Assembly (NCBI GenBank): GCA_958298945.1
Contig: OY282610.1
Coordinates: 32,681,667-32,745,666, forward strand
Origin: Atherix ibis
Lineage: Eukaryota > Arthropoda > Insecta > Diptera > Athericidae
Direction of reading: 5' to 3'
DNA: 64,000 nucleotides
The translations under genes were made by a program, and so were the position numbers. The notes under the pieces were generated by a model. That model did no database searches and was not told the origin of the DNA. It worked only from the letters and a program-made list of their open reading frames with translations. Positions 1 to 11,734 of this stretch are shown here, piece by piece (the first letter of the stretch is position 1; each line of letters opens with the position of its first letter).

Positions 1-63
1 TATGTTGAAAACATGACAGTTTTTTTCCATCTTTTTCTAAGGAATTATTGAACGACCCTCGTA
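1..63 (+). mobile_element. 3' end of a mariner element (family 1), cut by window edge
   Basis: The first bases encode the Y-V-E-K tail seen at the end of other family-1 transposases. A T-rich stretch follows, then the 3' terminal inverted repeat ending TTATTGAACGACCCTCGTA at 63. The same terminus closes the copies at 12321-13586, 16798-17995 and 33731-35023. The rest lies before the window. It abuts a Jockey-like reverse transcriptase relic, so the mariner probably landed in or next to that LINE. Confidence 0.85.
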
Positions 64-99
64 GTATGATGAAGAAAGATCCTAATCTTTTAAAATTAC

Positions 100-430
100 T
101 CTTTGGCAATACCATTTCCTCTCAAGAGAGGATGCAATATGATCAATAATGTCTTGGCATTGCTGGATTGTCGAGTGTTGAGATCAGAAGCCAAATTGGT
201 GATCAGGAGTAATTTTTTCTTTAACGCGGACTGGGTAGAGTCGTTTTAATAGGAGTTTTTCAAATATTTTACCAAGAATTGGTAAGAGGCTCATAGATCT
301 CTAGGAAGAAGGAGAATTAATGGGTTTATTTTATTTAGGAATCATTTTAATAACAGTAAATTCCCAGAGTTAATTTCCGAGGGCTTAAAATTGTTGGGAG
401 GAAGATTCATAGGGACTGGAAACATTAGTT
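100..430 (-). pseudogene. Jockey-like LINE reverse transcriptase fragment
   Basis: On the minus strand, fragments in order read VIKMIPK, then RSMSLLPILGKIFEKLLLKR, then ITPDHQFGF, then HSTIQQCQDIIDHI. In Jockey-type LINEs the order is I-P-K-P, YRPISLLPxLGKxFEKLL, DxQFGFR and HSTxxQ, the fingers/palm entrance of the reverse transcriptase. At least one stop follows QFGF and the reading frame decays at both ends. No YADD box or endonuclease is present, so this is a short 5'- and 3'-truncated relic. A weaker, similar stretch occurs at 21340-21640. Confidence 0.75.
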
Positions 431-1485
431 CTTCGATAATTATTTATATTTTAATGCGACAGAAAAGTAATGAAACTAATTTGTATATGCAAAAAAATTA
501 ATACTATTTTAAAGTAGTTTCCTCGGGCAGATATTCAGTGATGAAAGGCTTCAACTGGAATTAGCTTAAGTTCCTCGTTGAGACTACTTTGGATGTTATT
601 GGCAAAAAAATGGTTTTTGATGTTGGGTAACAAAAATTAAACTGATTTAGATAACATTACAAGAATCCTTTTTTAGATAAAAACGCATTGATGGAGATGA
701 ACCTTTTTCTCAGTTTACCATACGAAGAAAAGCCTCCATTCTCAACAGTTATCGATGTTGAAGACCTCCTTGAGCTAGATTTGTCCTTCACTGCTCTTCT
801 ATCATTTTCCCTTTCAACATTCTCTTCGAAATATTGGGACCTTTTGACAAAAGTTTAAATTATCTTTTTTGTTGTCTTTGCTTATCAGATGTTGAAAATG
901 CCTTATGTACCCGAACAATTTATGCTCTTCATTAGGAATATTTCCCATAGGCTCTCTGTAATTATTCCTAAATCTAAGTCTTCGATTCATAAAGCGGACT
1001 TTAAAGCAACAATGTCCCATTAAATTTTTTACAATGCATTCACTTTTTGTTCTTTATGGGGTCAGTAAAGCCAGTTTTATGACTTTTCTGCTACTTAACG
1101 ATAGCAAACCTTTCAATTTGTTGAAAAACTGCTATTAAAGAAATGGTATGCTAGGCTCCTCTAGGAACTTAAGGGGTCTCTTCCTTCCTTCGAAATACTA
1201 TCTATTGATAAATTCACACTTCTTCCAATGTCATTTTCAAGTATCATTATATATAGAATTCTCAGAAATATACCCTATTTCAGATGAAGTCCCAGAAAGC
1301 AGTATTTTTCATCTTATTTTTAAAAATTTTTTACAAGGGCGAGAAAATAAGTACTTATAAAATCGCCGAGATGGCGTTCTTAGTATTAAAGCAAATATAT
1401 TTGCAATAAGTACTATGCCTCAATAGACTGCTGTTAATATCACATGGCTTAGTAGTTCTAATTTTACATTAAAAATTTCGATTGA
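431..1485. other. AT-rich stretch, nothing recognised
   Basis: Only short open frames are present, such as a 68-codon minus frame at 814-1020 rich in Arg, Asn and Phe. I recognise no protein in them. There are no clear repeats or RNA genes. Confidence 0.4.
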
Positions 1486-1645
1486 AAAAAAAATATTGTC
1501 AAGGTGAAGTACCGCGTTTGCTCACCGTAGAAAACAAACGCAATCGTCAATGGCTAGTTTTGCTTTTTTTAGTCGTAATTCTGATGAATTTCTGCATCGA
1601 TATATAACTATTGATAAAATGTAGATACACAATTATACCGCATAG
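1486..1645 (+). pseudogene. Mariner transposase fragment
   Basis: The forward translation reads VPRLLTVENKRNR, then after a frameshift RNSDEFLHRYITIDKM, a stop, and IHNYT. This matches the mariner linker (WVPRLL...ENKRNR) and the first catalytic block (F-L-R-R-Y-V-T-V-D-E-T-W-I-H-Y-Y-T-P). The catalytic D survives in TIDKM, but the E-T-W after it is lost. No TIRs are visible. It is older than the family-1 copies, whose protein it resembles at about this position. Confidence 0.7.
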
Positions 1646-1689
1646 ATGACAAAAGTAATATTTTATATTATTTAACGTGAATTATTTAT

Positions 1690-2358
1690 CGTTAAACATA
1701 AAACCACGAGTTACCTACAACCATAGGGATTGAGTTACGCTCAATCAACGCACCACCATTACTGGTAGTTAGTAACCAGTTACAAGTTGATTACTCCAAT
1801 TATTAGTTTTAACACCATAGGGTACCCCAATTCCCGTGATACCAATTTTTGTTTTAAGAGTACTTCGGTTTGTACTCCGCTCATTGAGCTACGATAAGGA
1901 ACCTTGTAAGCCAGCTCAGATACGCGGGTTCGCCAAGACCCGAAAGTACAACCGGTTGCATTCACCTGGCGTGTCATTTATACACTCATTCACGTAACAT
2001 TCTCGCTTTCCTCTCAAAAACGTAAATCCCCGTACAGGCCACACTCAGCGAGATAGTGCTTGGCACTCTCCTGCGCCGCCCCACAACGCCATCTAGCCTC
2101 CGCAGCCAGACCACGCCTGTACAGGAACCCATTCATACGGCCATGTCCCGTGAGTAAATACCCAACGTACAGACCATATTCAAATCCATTTGCAGACGCA
2201 AAGCATATATCCGAGATGAATATGTGCGTCCATCTGCTATTTACACTCTCATCCCATCTACTTTGCCAAATTTCATACATTCTATTCTCTACACACTCGC
2301 AGAGATTACAATCGAAACGGTGAATATCTGCAGGTAAGCCGCCTCCGAAGAATGTCAT
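1690..2358 (-). mobile_element. LINE 3' end: C-terminal zinc-knuckle coding piece plus 3' UTR
   Basis: The open frame 2358-2014 (114 codons) contains WQSRWDESVNSRWTH, then YLLTGHGRMNGFLYRRGLA, then RCGAAQESAKHYLAEC. This is the layout of the C-terminus of RNase H-bearing and R1-like LINE ORF2 proteins: a W-rich segment, LTGHGxxxxYLxR, then a Cys/His knuckle (CxCG...H...EC; the first Cys is W here). Below 2014 lies a moderately GC-rich 3' UTR. It shares a block around 1800-1890 with the LINE insertion at 32028-32439 (TTTGTACTCCGCTCAT in both). The upstream ORF2 is missing, so this is a 5'-truncated copy. Confidence 0.75.
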
Positions 2359-2359
2359 C

Positions 2360-4000
2360 TATATCGACTAGTTGGAAAAAAGATGAACGATAAATATTGA
2401 GCGAAGAAATCAAGAAAAAACGTCCACATTAACCTTTTGTAAGTACTTAATAACAAAAAAAGTACTCACATTACTTTTACACTTACTACAAGTCAACAAC
2501 CACTTTATACCTTCCTTCAGATCTCACCTAGACAAAATACTATAATACATACTGCTCTAACGGTTACCAATATCTAATTAGATAACATGGACAATTGGTA
2601 ATAAACTTTAAATTTAAAATTGACTTACAACACCTTTTTGGACTTACGAACTTAAACTTTTGGCAATCTTCTAGTTTTTGTTATTGTAAATAGTGAAACG
2701 CTGATGAATATTTAATCACATTTTATTGTAAATTAATTTTTAATATAAATCTGCTTTATACAATATATTTGTAGTAGTAATAATAAAATAATAAAAAAAC
2801 GAATATTGCAAAATATTTTTTTTTAAATTAGCTCTAATGATTATATTTTGCTAAAAATTGCCATGTAATATCCGAAAGCATGTCTCTAAATTTGGACAAA
2901 AACTACAGGAAAATATTGTATATAAACTTTAGAGAAAATATTTTCATTTAGTTGCGTTGAGTACCCCATAAGTGGGTATATGTTCCCTTTTCTAATTAAA
3001 TGAATAAACCAAAATTTTTAGTACAATCAGCTTGGGTGAAAAATGAACTCGAAAAAAGGAAGCTACTCCAAGTTAAACGGATTTCTGTTTAGCATTATTA
3101 CCTTTTTATTGTTATTTTATTTATTTTGTTCGTTAAACTTTTTTTTTATCAATCACAAAACACTTATACAATATTTACATAGTAGTAAGGTTGAATGATT
3201 TTTACTATTTCGAAAAGCTTAGAATGGAATATGAAGTAGCACGTCGATCGATGTACTCGTTGTTTGTATGAGACTCTATTCAATGGTTAGTTGGCTCCTG
3301 TTTTTGTTAGTACATATTTCCCATTAGAGTGTGATTTTCGTAAACAAAATATTGCTTGCAAAATTCTAGTTGAGTCAACGTGCATAACAAAAATACTCAA
3401 CGAACCGAAATACAAATCGAATCCTGCCTGTATGAGTCTTTAGGCAAATAAATCGACCGTACGTGACGCTGGTTGTAAATCTGTTAAATTTGTTGAAGCG
3501 AATACAAACAATTTTGTATTTAAATCTATAAATCTATATTTGAACATTTGTATATATGACGTCGATAGGTAAATCAAATTTTTTTTTTAATATAGCTATA
3601 TATGAGTACGTATTGTACATATTAGGTAATAAATATACGCGAAAACCCCAAATAGCAAAAGGAATATTGCATAGTTTTTACTATAAAAAAATGTATTGTA
3701 AACGTTGAAATGAACAATCATCTTAATTAAAATTGAACAGATATTCGAATTTTGATTAAGATGACTTTTACCAACATTTATAAATTTTCATACTTTACGG
3801 TTTTTAGCAAGTATTTTTAAATTTTTAATTTTTTATGTATATATAGTTTAGTAGTCGTATAAGGATTTGATATTATGACAATCACTATTGAGTCAGTTAT
3901 AGTTGATCCAAAAGTTTATATCGTTCTTACCAATTATCAGCATTTTTTTTAATCAATTTTCATATACGAGGAACTGACGATACTGAAAGCTATCTGGCAA
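2360..4000. other. AT-rich stretch, nothing recognised
   Basis: No frame above about 60 codons is convincing, and no TIRs, RNA genes or tandem repeats are seen. The GC pocket near 3230-3480 has no recognisable translation. Confidence 0.4.
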
Positions 4001-4106
4001 CACTACATAAGTAAGTCCTTTCTTGATATGTAGCGCGAGTTTCAAAAAATGCGTTCCTATAAAGCGTGATTAGTGAAGTTGTATTTTTGTTGTGCGTTAA
4101 AAAAAA

Positions 4107-5060
4107 ATGGACCACCGGATTTTGGAGCAACCATGTGACAGAAAGTTTTGCGTTAAACATGATTTAACTTAGAAAAAGTTACAACAAAGCCTATGGGGAA
4201 CATTTCTGTTCAAATAGCATAAATAGTTTAGTGGCACTAAACATGTTTGGGGGACCCAGAATCAATTAAACACAAACTTCACTTCAGCTTTGGAAACTGA
4301 TAAAATTCTTTTGTTTATATCATAAAGTATTTGTGCCCTCAGCATAGACCGGCAATCAACTTTTGTTCTAAAAAGAAGTTTTTGAAAGCCTACAAAAAAA
4401 GTTAACACCCCCCCGCCGTAGATTGGACATGCTCTACGATTTGTCAACAAGTTAATTGAGGGGACAAAAGGATTCAAAAGGTAACCCTTCTTATCCATCA
4501 CCCATAATACTATTCGTTGCAGATTGGACATGTTCTACCCTTTTTCAACAAAATATTTATGGGAAGAAAAGTATTCAAAAGGTAACCTCTCTCCCACCCC
4601 CCTCCCCCAATAAGCCAGCAAACTTGATAAATCTGTGAATTCGATGTACAAAATATTGTCACGAGCCTATTGGGAATACATCTTATCAAGAGCATCCTAC
4701 ATTTGAAAACTGGTGAAAATCACGGTCTTATGAGGTCAGACCTTCGATTAACATAGAAGCTCCTTGAAATTAAATATGATTCCTGTAATTCCCCGGCCCC
4801 TTATTAAACCAAGATCAAAATCTACTTGAAAGGACGTCATTTTGGTAATGTCGATAACATTCCAAAAGATCATAATCGAGGAGGTGAAGGTGTTTCCATT
4901 TGGAGCCTTCCAGCCCTGCTATAAAAAGTGCAATCAAGACTGCTGATTTATAGTTGCTTAATTGAACGACTTTGAAGGGATTAACATTGATGTATCAAAA
5001 TAAAAGAAAATTATTTGAAAATAAGCATTCTCATTACTTTTATGGTAAATTTGGCATTAT
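4107..5060 (+). mobile_element. Old mariner relic (family 8) with an internal tandem duplication
   Basis: At 4107 a start codon opens MDHRILEQ...KFCVK, followed in another frame by YGEH. This matches the N-terminal HTH of mariners that begin MDxxxLEQRxxIKFCxKL...YGEH. At 4790-5030 the 3' part appears: LKGRHFGNVDNI, GAFQPCYKK, and finally FEGINIDVSK, matching LKGRHFGTVDNI...HCYxxWxxR...YFEGDNIDVSK. The catalytic centre between them is gone and a non-mariner duplication (4418-4620) sits there. There are many stops and frame changes. The family recurs at 39876-40690 and 54850-55900. Confidence 0.65.
4418..4620. repeat. Two tandem copies of a 101-bp unit
   Basis: GATTGGACATG starts at 4421 and again at 4522. 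After it both copies share a CTAC block, a CAACAA block, AAGGATTCAAAAGGTAAC or its near copy, and a C-rich tract (ACCCCCC-type). The two units diverge by substitutions and short indels. No coding reading is recognised. Confidence 0.75.
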
Positions 5061-5139
5061 TCATTTTATCGATTAATATTCTGGTTCTCGCCTCGTAAAT
5101 AAATTTTCTTTCTGATTAAAAAATTTTAGGTGTTTTTTT

Positions 5140-5300
5140 TTTAATTTATATATTCCAGTATTTTTAAAAAATTCTTTTTTACAATTTTGATATTATCAAA
5201 AACCGCATGGTTCCAGTATTTTTTTTTAAATATTCCAGTATTTTTTTTTAAATTTTTTTTTTACAATTTTGATAAGATAACAAAAACCGTATGTTGGCTC
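5140..5300. repeat. Imperfect AT-rich tandem repeat
   Basis: TTCCAGTATTTTT occurs three times, and ACAATTTTGATA followed by CAAAAACCG occurs twice, separated by variable A/T runs. This suggests slippage-driven duplication of a unit of about 80 bp. Confidence 0.6.
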
Positions 5301-5499
5301 ATATCGTACAGGATTTTTATGCAAACAAAATTTTTACAATTTGAAAGTATGTTTTAATCAAAAGTCGATTTTTTCCAGTTTCATTTGATAGGGGTTTTTC
5401 AATAGGTAGGCTTAATCTTTGATAGCCTGTTACTTTGACGTTTTAAATACATCTGCGAAAAGACTAGGCTTTTTCGCCGGTATCATTTGTTATGTTAAA

Positions 5500-5830
5500 A
5501 TCCATACAGAATTCAAAATTTTTTGCCTCAATTGGACGATATGGACTTGGACAATATCTGGTTCCAATCTAGGATTGTGTGACTTACCTCACAATAGTTG
5601 AAATAATGGACTTATTGCAGACAAAGTCTCTACGTCACGTTATTTCGAGACATGCTAATATCAGCTGGCCGCTCCAAGATCGTGCAATTTGACGCCATTA
5701 GAATAAATTTTTTAACGCTACAGTAAATCAATGTAAAGATCGAATTTATCGATAAATCAACAATAATTTCGAAGATGCAGAAAAACATCATTCAAGCCTA
5801 ATTAATAGTCAAGAGTTATCTAAATTAACG
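5500..5830 (+). pseudogene. DD41D-type transposase fragment
   Basis: Pieces read DLDNIWFQ, then MDLLQTK, HVISRHANISWP, and after a one-base insertion RSCNLTPLE plus a stop. This aligns with D-I-W-F-Q-Q-D-G-A...MDLL..KFG..VISR.....WPPRSCDLTPLD of Tc1/mariner elements with a long second catalytic spacer. The second catalytic D (QQDGA) is replaced by QSRI and the third has become E, so the copy is dead. Better-preserved relatives are at 62290-62960 and 36180-36420. Confidence 0.7.
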
Positions 5831-5839
5831 CACTTGGAG

Positions 5840-7267
5840 TATCTTTTACAAACAAAGCTTTAAAAACTATTTGAATTATGTTATTTTTAAATAATAAAAA
5901 TAATAAATTTATTTTTAATAAGTTTTATAAATATTTGCTATAATACTTTTGACTAAATGTTAAATTTAAAATGCTTTTAATAAATTGAGAATTAGTCGAA
6001 GAATGCATGAAAAACTTCAAATAAACTTAACTTAAATACAGAAAATACCATCATACTTATTGTTAAAATACAAAATAATACAAACACCAACTCAATAAAT
6101 AATTAAGACAAAAATAAAAATTTATGCATAGAATATGGTTTCAAATAATTACATGTCAATTACACGCTTTCAAGTAAAGGATAATCGCCTTTTTCACTGC
6201 ACAGCATGAGATGAGGTTAAAATATTTAATTGAAAATTACATTTTAAAAAAAAATTAAAAATATTATTTGAAAAAAAAACCATAATTATTGCAATAATAC
6301 AATATCGTTAAAATTTTGCAAAATAAAAGGATAACAAGAGTAACCACCGCAAATTGTTGATAGCATCGCATCGTTCTTAGAAAGAATGGAAGAAACCATT
6401 TTCGAGGCCGCGTCAATACCACCTCAGATGTGGGTGCCTCTGCGTGGCGGCTATACACAATTCCATATGCAGTCTTATATTGGAGAGATTCCCGTTTAAT
6501 GTTGCTAGGATATATTGAAGGTCAGACTCTCATTAAGCTGTATCTTATTTAAATTCTACAACTTGTGCATGTTGAAGGAATGAGATTATGAGAGCCCGGT
6601 TAGCAGTTGGAGTAAGGAGTTGTCTTGTAGCCCATTCCTGTGTACTTTCTAAGAGGACTGTAAGACGTTTACTCTCCAAAAAGAATGTGCGAATACGTCA
6701 TATTTGTGTGCATGCAAACAAAATCTTTTATAGGAACATATGCTAATATTTAAATATGCTCATTTTATTCATGCGTAAATAAGAAACTGTAAAAGTAATT
6801 AGTTAAATGAAGATTTCGTCTTATCGACGAATATTTGGTAAGTGCCAGCGAAAGTTGAAAAAGTTTACATAATCACTTATTAACTATAATGAGATTTTAG
6901 CTTTTATATTTGCATAATATAGATGATGAAAATCTTTTCAGCATGGCTGCGACAATATTACTTCTGGTTATTTACATTTACATAATAAATATACACATCC
7001 GTTCGTGTTTGAAAGTAAATGTTCGATTAATGAAATTGTAACAATTTGGATTTTCGTAAAACTTTTTAAAACATTTCAGATTTCACATTCTTTTGTTTTT
7101 ATGAAAATAATTGACTGTAACTTCTCATTAACAAATCTGCTTATAGTATAAATTTCATTCTTTTCAAAATAGATTTTAAATCAGTTTTTTTTTTAAAAAG
7201 TATTTTTTAGTATACTAAAAGTATTTGGGTGTATAACTTATAAAAACAAAATTTTAGTATTTGGATT
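5840..7267. other. AT-rich stretch, nothing recognised
   Basis: A locally GC-richer patch at 6350-6700 has no translation I can assign. The rest is AT-rich with no TIRs or tandem arrays. Confidence 0.4.
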
Positions 7268-8530
7268 TATAACTTAAAAATGCGGGATTTTTGGCAAACT
7301 TTGAGTGTTTATTTTGAAAATTTTTTACAATATATTTTATTCAAAGTATTGTCCATCGGAAGCCACTACTTTTTCCCATCTTTCTGGCAACATATGGATT
7401 CCGCGCCAAAACAAACTGCTCCGGTTTTGAGGCCAAGAATGAATCGAGCCAATTTTTGATGCCCTGTTCTGAAGTGAAGCATATTCCGGTGAGGGCGTTT
7501 TGCATCGATCTAAACAAATGGTAGTCGACGGGGCAAGTTCTGGGCTATAAGGCGGGTGAGGCAAAACTTCCCAGCCACTGTTTTCTAAATAATTTTTAAC
7601 CGGTCTTGTAACATGAGGCCGAGCGTTGTCATGATGGAAAATTATGGCTTCGTGTCTGGTCGCATATTTCGGGCGTTTTTCGGCCAATGCTCGCTTCAAA
7701 CGGATTAATTGTGTTCGGTAGAGGTCGCCTGCGATCGTCTGGCCCGATTTCAATAGCTCATAATAGATCACACCCTTCTGATCCCACCAAATACAAAACA
7801 TTACCTTGGCGCCATGGATATTTGGCTTTGGCGTTGGTTTGGCTGGTTGGCCGAGCTTTACATACGACTTGGGGTTGTCGTAATGAATCAATTTTTCGTC
7901 GCCAGTAATGATTCGATTCAAAAACGACTTCTTTTTCTGCCGTTCAAGCAGCATTTCGGACATGCAAAATCGCCTTTCAACGTCTCTCAGCTTCAATTCA
8001 TATGGGACCCAATTTCCTTGCTTTTGGATGAATTCTGCTGTTTTCAAACGTTTTGAAATGGCTGCTTGAGGGACTCCCAATGATTTTGCAATTTCTTCTT
8101 GAGTTCGACAACAGTGTTCGTCGAGTAATGCCTCCAAATCTTCATCTTCAAACTTTTTTGGCTGACCTGGTCGTTATTTGTCTTCCGTGTCAAAATCACC
8201 ACTTCTGAACCGCACAAACCATTTCTCGCACGTTGAAATCGATGGAACATATTCAGGATAAGCTTCGGTGAGCAATCGATGTGCTTCAGCTGCACTTTTT
8301 TTCAAATTGAAGAAGTAAATCAACACTTCCCGCAAATGGGACTTTTTTGGTATGAAATTCGACATTTTTGAAGCAAAGAAAAACTTTGTTGTTTACACTA
8401 TTTCGTTCAATGACTAATCGAGAATGAATGACAGATGTTTAACCTCCAAAATGCCATATAAGTTATTATTAACACAAACCATGTGCAAAAGTTATGCCAT
8501 CTGTTGTCAATCCCGCATTTTTAAGTTATA
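7268..8530 (-). mobile_element. Mariner (family 4), full-length with both TIRs
   Basis: The ends are inverted copies of TATAACTTAAAAATGCGGGA, about 22 bp, at 7268 and 8530. A single transposase gene lies on the minus strand with a 5' UTR of about 165 bp. The length of 1.26 kb is normal for mariner. A reverse transcriptase relic begins 60 bp beyond the 8530 end, so insertion into an old LINE is possible. The sister copy is at 49016-51312. Confidence 0.92.
7337..8365 (-). pseudogene. Mariner transposase, one nonsense and paired frameshifts
   Basis: The start at 8365 opens MSNF...LREVLIYFFNLKKSAAEAHR, the N-terminal HTH. The frame stops at 8171-8173, where the sister copy has Glu (DKERPGQP). 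The same frame resumes through the second HTH (LGVPQAAISKRLK), WVPYEL, ITGDEK (first D) and HHDNARPH (second D). After YSPELAPS one base is missing and the frame returns only at FWRGIHMLPERWEKVV. The third D of APSDY is therefore lost. The protein resembles Mos1-type and cecropia/mori-type mariner transposases that cut and paste at TA sites. Confidence 0.9.
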
Positions 8531-8589
8531 CATTCACTTTTAAAAAAAAAAAAAAAAGTAGAATTCTTAATTAGGACCGACCGAAATTC

Positions 8590-8730
8590 CATCAGATCAC
8601 TAAAAATAAAGAACTACCTGGTATTAATTCTATCGTCGCTGGTTGCCCTTAGTGTAGTGTACTAGGTCCATTGCTTTACAAAATTTATACTCATGATATG
8701 CCTTGTTATAAAAATATCCTTGGCATGAAA
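8590..8730 (+). pseudogene. Jockey-like reverse transcriptase fragment
   Basis: The forward translation reads INSIVAGCP, a stop, then CSVLGPLLYKIYTHDMP. This matches AGVPQGSVLGPLLYxIYTSDIP, the reverse transcriptase motif just before the YADD box. A substitution has turned the conserved Gln into a stop and Val into Cys. Nothing of the YADD region can be read downstream. Confidence 0.75.
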
Positions 8731-11095
8731 TTTTTCATTTTTAATTGTTATTCAGTGATTTTTTTTTTTTGAAATAGCAGAATTTAAGTTGTATTTTTTT
8801 TACAATTTATCCCATTTTTCATGTACTTGCAATTTTATAATTTTTCTATTAAAGATTTCTAAAATAATCATACTCTATTCAAAATTATAATGTTTATTAT
8901 AGTTTTTGGCGGTATCCAAAGTTAAAGAATGTTAACTATCCAAAGTGCTATCAAATTTAAATTGTAAATTTACCTTTAGAATAACGTGCATAAGGTTTTT
9001 CGATGATATACTAAACGATCAAATTGTTCTCATCAAAAATTGAATAGAATTTCTATTTTAGTAATAGAAAATTAATTCAATAAAAGTATAAAGAAGATAA
9101 CTTAAAAGTATTCATAAAAAAAAAAAATTCAACCAGAACACTTACTGAACTTACGAAATTATTTCACTCTGATTTTTGCCAGAACTGAACATTTTTGATA
9201 CAAAATACATATACACATGAATACGAGTCCTTAAACGTTTATCAAATACGACTAAGCACAAAATTCAATAAGTTCAACTTAAATAAATTGAATTGTGTGC
9301 TCTGATTTTATCACTAAATTGTCCAAATTCATTTAGTTTATTTAATTTGCCAATAGACGCACTTAATATAAGGTAGCATATAATATATTATACTTGAATA
9401 GGAGTGGTTGTGTTGGGAGCATGATAGAATTTTCATCATTCTGATTGATTTAAAATTATTTATTCTAGTGTAGTTTTCGCCTCAGCTAGAAATATATATG
9501 TTATACTTGTAAGTGAGTGATTTCAGTTTTCCTTTAAAGAAAATTTCATTAAATTCAAAAATTAATAAAATTATCAAGTTTAATTGAAATATTACATACT
9601 AAAATGCATTATGATACTATTAATTAATAGAAGAAATCAATTATATTTCCATTAGGTTTTTATTGATTGAACAAGTATCTCTGCATTGTTGGGAAATTTT
9701 AAAAATTCATTTTATATTTAGTCGTTGGTATATAGTGTAGGTTTGAGTAATTATTACTAGAAAATAATAAATTAAGTGTCCTCTTCGAGTACAATACTCG
9801 TTCAGATTGTATAATAAAAATTAGCACGCAGAAGTATTTGTTCATAGAAGCAAGCAAGTTATATGTTTCCCACTTTAGATACGAGTATCTAAAGTGCCTT
9901 GATTCGGATACCCATTATTATTATCACCATCTTTATCTCTATACACCAACAGTATCAAAAATAACCACCATCATCTTTGTCATCGTCACAATAATTATTG
10001 GTGAAAAAACAACCACCTCAACAAGCAAATATAGATCCTACTTAGTCTTACACACAATCACCTATCCGCCTGCCCACTATGCTAACAAGATCCTTGCCTA
10101 GATCACATTGTTATCGGGTTATTACTACTTAAACAATATTAATTATTTGAATGTTTAATGAACTTGCACTTTGACTATGCTGTAGGAATAAATTTAATTA
10201 ATTCAACAAGAGCAAAATAACATCAAATTCCATTTCTTCAAATCCATTTATTTTTCTACTTTTCCACAAAAGTTTTCATCCTGTCTACTCTACGGGTAAA
10301 TTTCCTTATTTAAATAAAATATTCTACGTAGAGTATAGCAACTAGAAGAGAAAAATTCAATAATTTATTTAATTAAGTCTTAATAAAACTTAAAACTTTT
10401 TTCGTAATTTATTTTTTTCTCTACCAAATCCATCACATCCTTCGACCATTCTCTCAAATATAACAATATTTACAAACTGTCTTTGTGAAAGGAAAAAATA
10501 TCAATCACTAAAGATAGGTTCATATTAAAATTTTATGACAGAAACATGAAATCAGGATTAGACGCTTTTAGTTAGCGTACGGAATTTTTGTATTATAAAT
10601 AAATATTATTGTCTCTAGAATTAAATGTGAATGAAAGATTTTTTAGTTTCTATCACGAACTATTTGCTTTCATTCAATTGCTTATTTAATCACGATTTCG
10701 TAATATCAATATTTATTTATTTATTAAAAGTATTCAGGTTTTTTTTTTTAATGGGAAAAAATTATTATTGAACATTAATTAAATATTTTTAGAAATTTGA
10801 AAATATACCAACATATTCAGAAATGACTAGATTATTTATTCGTTTGTTAGGAATGACTCTGAGGAATTGGCATTGTCAGCTTTTGCAGAGAAACTGGTGG
10901 TCGATCGTAAGTTGGAGGGATCAATTAGAAGTGATCACAAAATATTTGTTGTTGGATTAAGGAGAAATTCTTCAAAGCATAAAGAGTCATATTTAAAAAG
11001 AAATTCGGTTTTATGTAGCAGTCGTTTAGGATATGAGAGATGTAAATTGCAATGGAACAAAGCTAACTCCCGAAAAAGCTCATGAACAATTGCGG
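8731..11095. other. AT-rich stretch, nothing recognised
   Basis: Poly-A and poly-T runs are frequent. An 87-codon plus frame at 9838-10101 is Thr/Tyr/Ile-rich and low in complexity. A 72-codon plus frame at 10867-11085 (contains EKLVVDRKLEGSIRSDHK) is not recognised. No RNA gene or TIR is seen. Confidence 0.4.
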
Positions 11096-11268
11096 TACGA
11101 GGGTAGTCTCAAAAGTGATTGACCATAAACAGAGTATCAAAGGTATTGAACATCGCTCGTAAAAGTGTATCAAGCTAAAAGAGGATTATGCTAAAAAGTA
11201 AAATAATTTTTTCCAAAATTTCTTGTGTTTTCTTTGCTAGGCCTGGTACTTGTCGAACTACCATCGTA
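11096..11268 (+). mobile_element. 173-bp internally deleted mariner
   Basis: The left end is TACGAGGGTAGTCTCAAAAG. The right end, reverse-complemented, is TACGATGGTAGTTCGACAAG. Inside only the last codons of a transposase remain (KCIKLKEDYAKK then stop, compare KCIELKGDYVGK in family 1) with the usual A/T-rich 3' UTR. It is a MITE-like deletion derivative of a family 1/2 mariner, flanked by TA. Confidence 0.65.
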
Positions 11269-11734
11269 TGCTCAATTCGAGTTCGAAGAAGTTTCTTTAC
11301 CCGGAATTTTAAAAACGACCAGCTTGTTGAGTAGACTATCTTTATAATTTTTTTTCCAGTGTATGGAAAGAAATCGTTTAAGGTATTAAATGACATTTGG
11401 TCAGTTAGAAGTTATAGTGGGACCAAGACGGTAATGATCCTCTTTCACCAACTGGTCAGTCTTCTTATCATCGACGATACTAACTCCAAGTTTCGGTTAT
11501 ACAGTAACCAATATTCACTACCGTTAAGATCCGAGTTAACTGATAAATATCGAAGGGTCTCCAAGCCTGCAAAGCTGTCGCTAAAAATTGTTATAACGCT
11601 CTGTTTAAGGGGAGATTAATTGTAGCGTAGATTATTGAAAAACTGGATAAAAATTTTTTTTCAAATATTGAAATTATATTTTAACATACTGCAATGAAAA
11701 GTAATTATAGTACAATATGTTGAAAATAATGATA
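11269..11734. other. Unassigned stretch between a mini-mariner and a LINE relic
   Basis: GC content is moderate and there are short open frames on both strands (86 codons at 11359-11619, plus). No motif is recognised. It could be eroded LINE coding sequence, since LINE pieces follow. Confidence 0.3.

Noticed and set aside
2060..2323. 87-codon plus frame over the LINE tail
   Set aside because: Antisense of the zinc-knuckle coding region; the minus strand carries the recognisable motifs.
4405..4415. C-run as a G-quadruplex or regulatory element
   Set aside because: Single C7 tract without three partner tracts nearby on the same strand.
9838..10101. Host exon (Thr/Tyr-rich frame)
   Set aside because: Low complexity, no motif, and no convincing splice or codon pattern.
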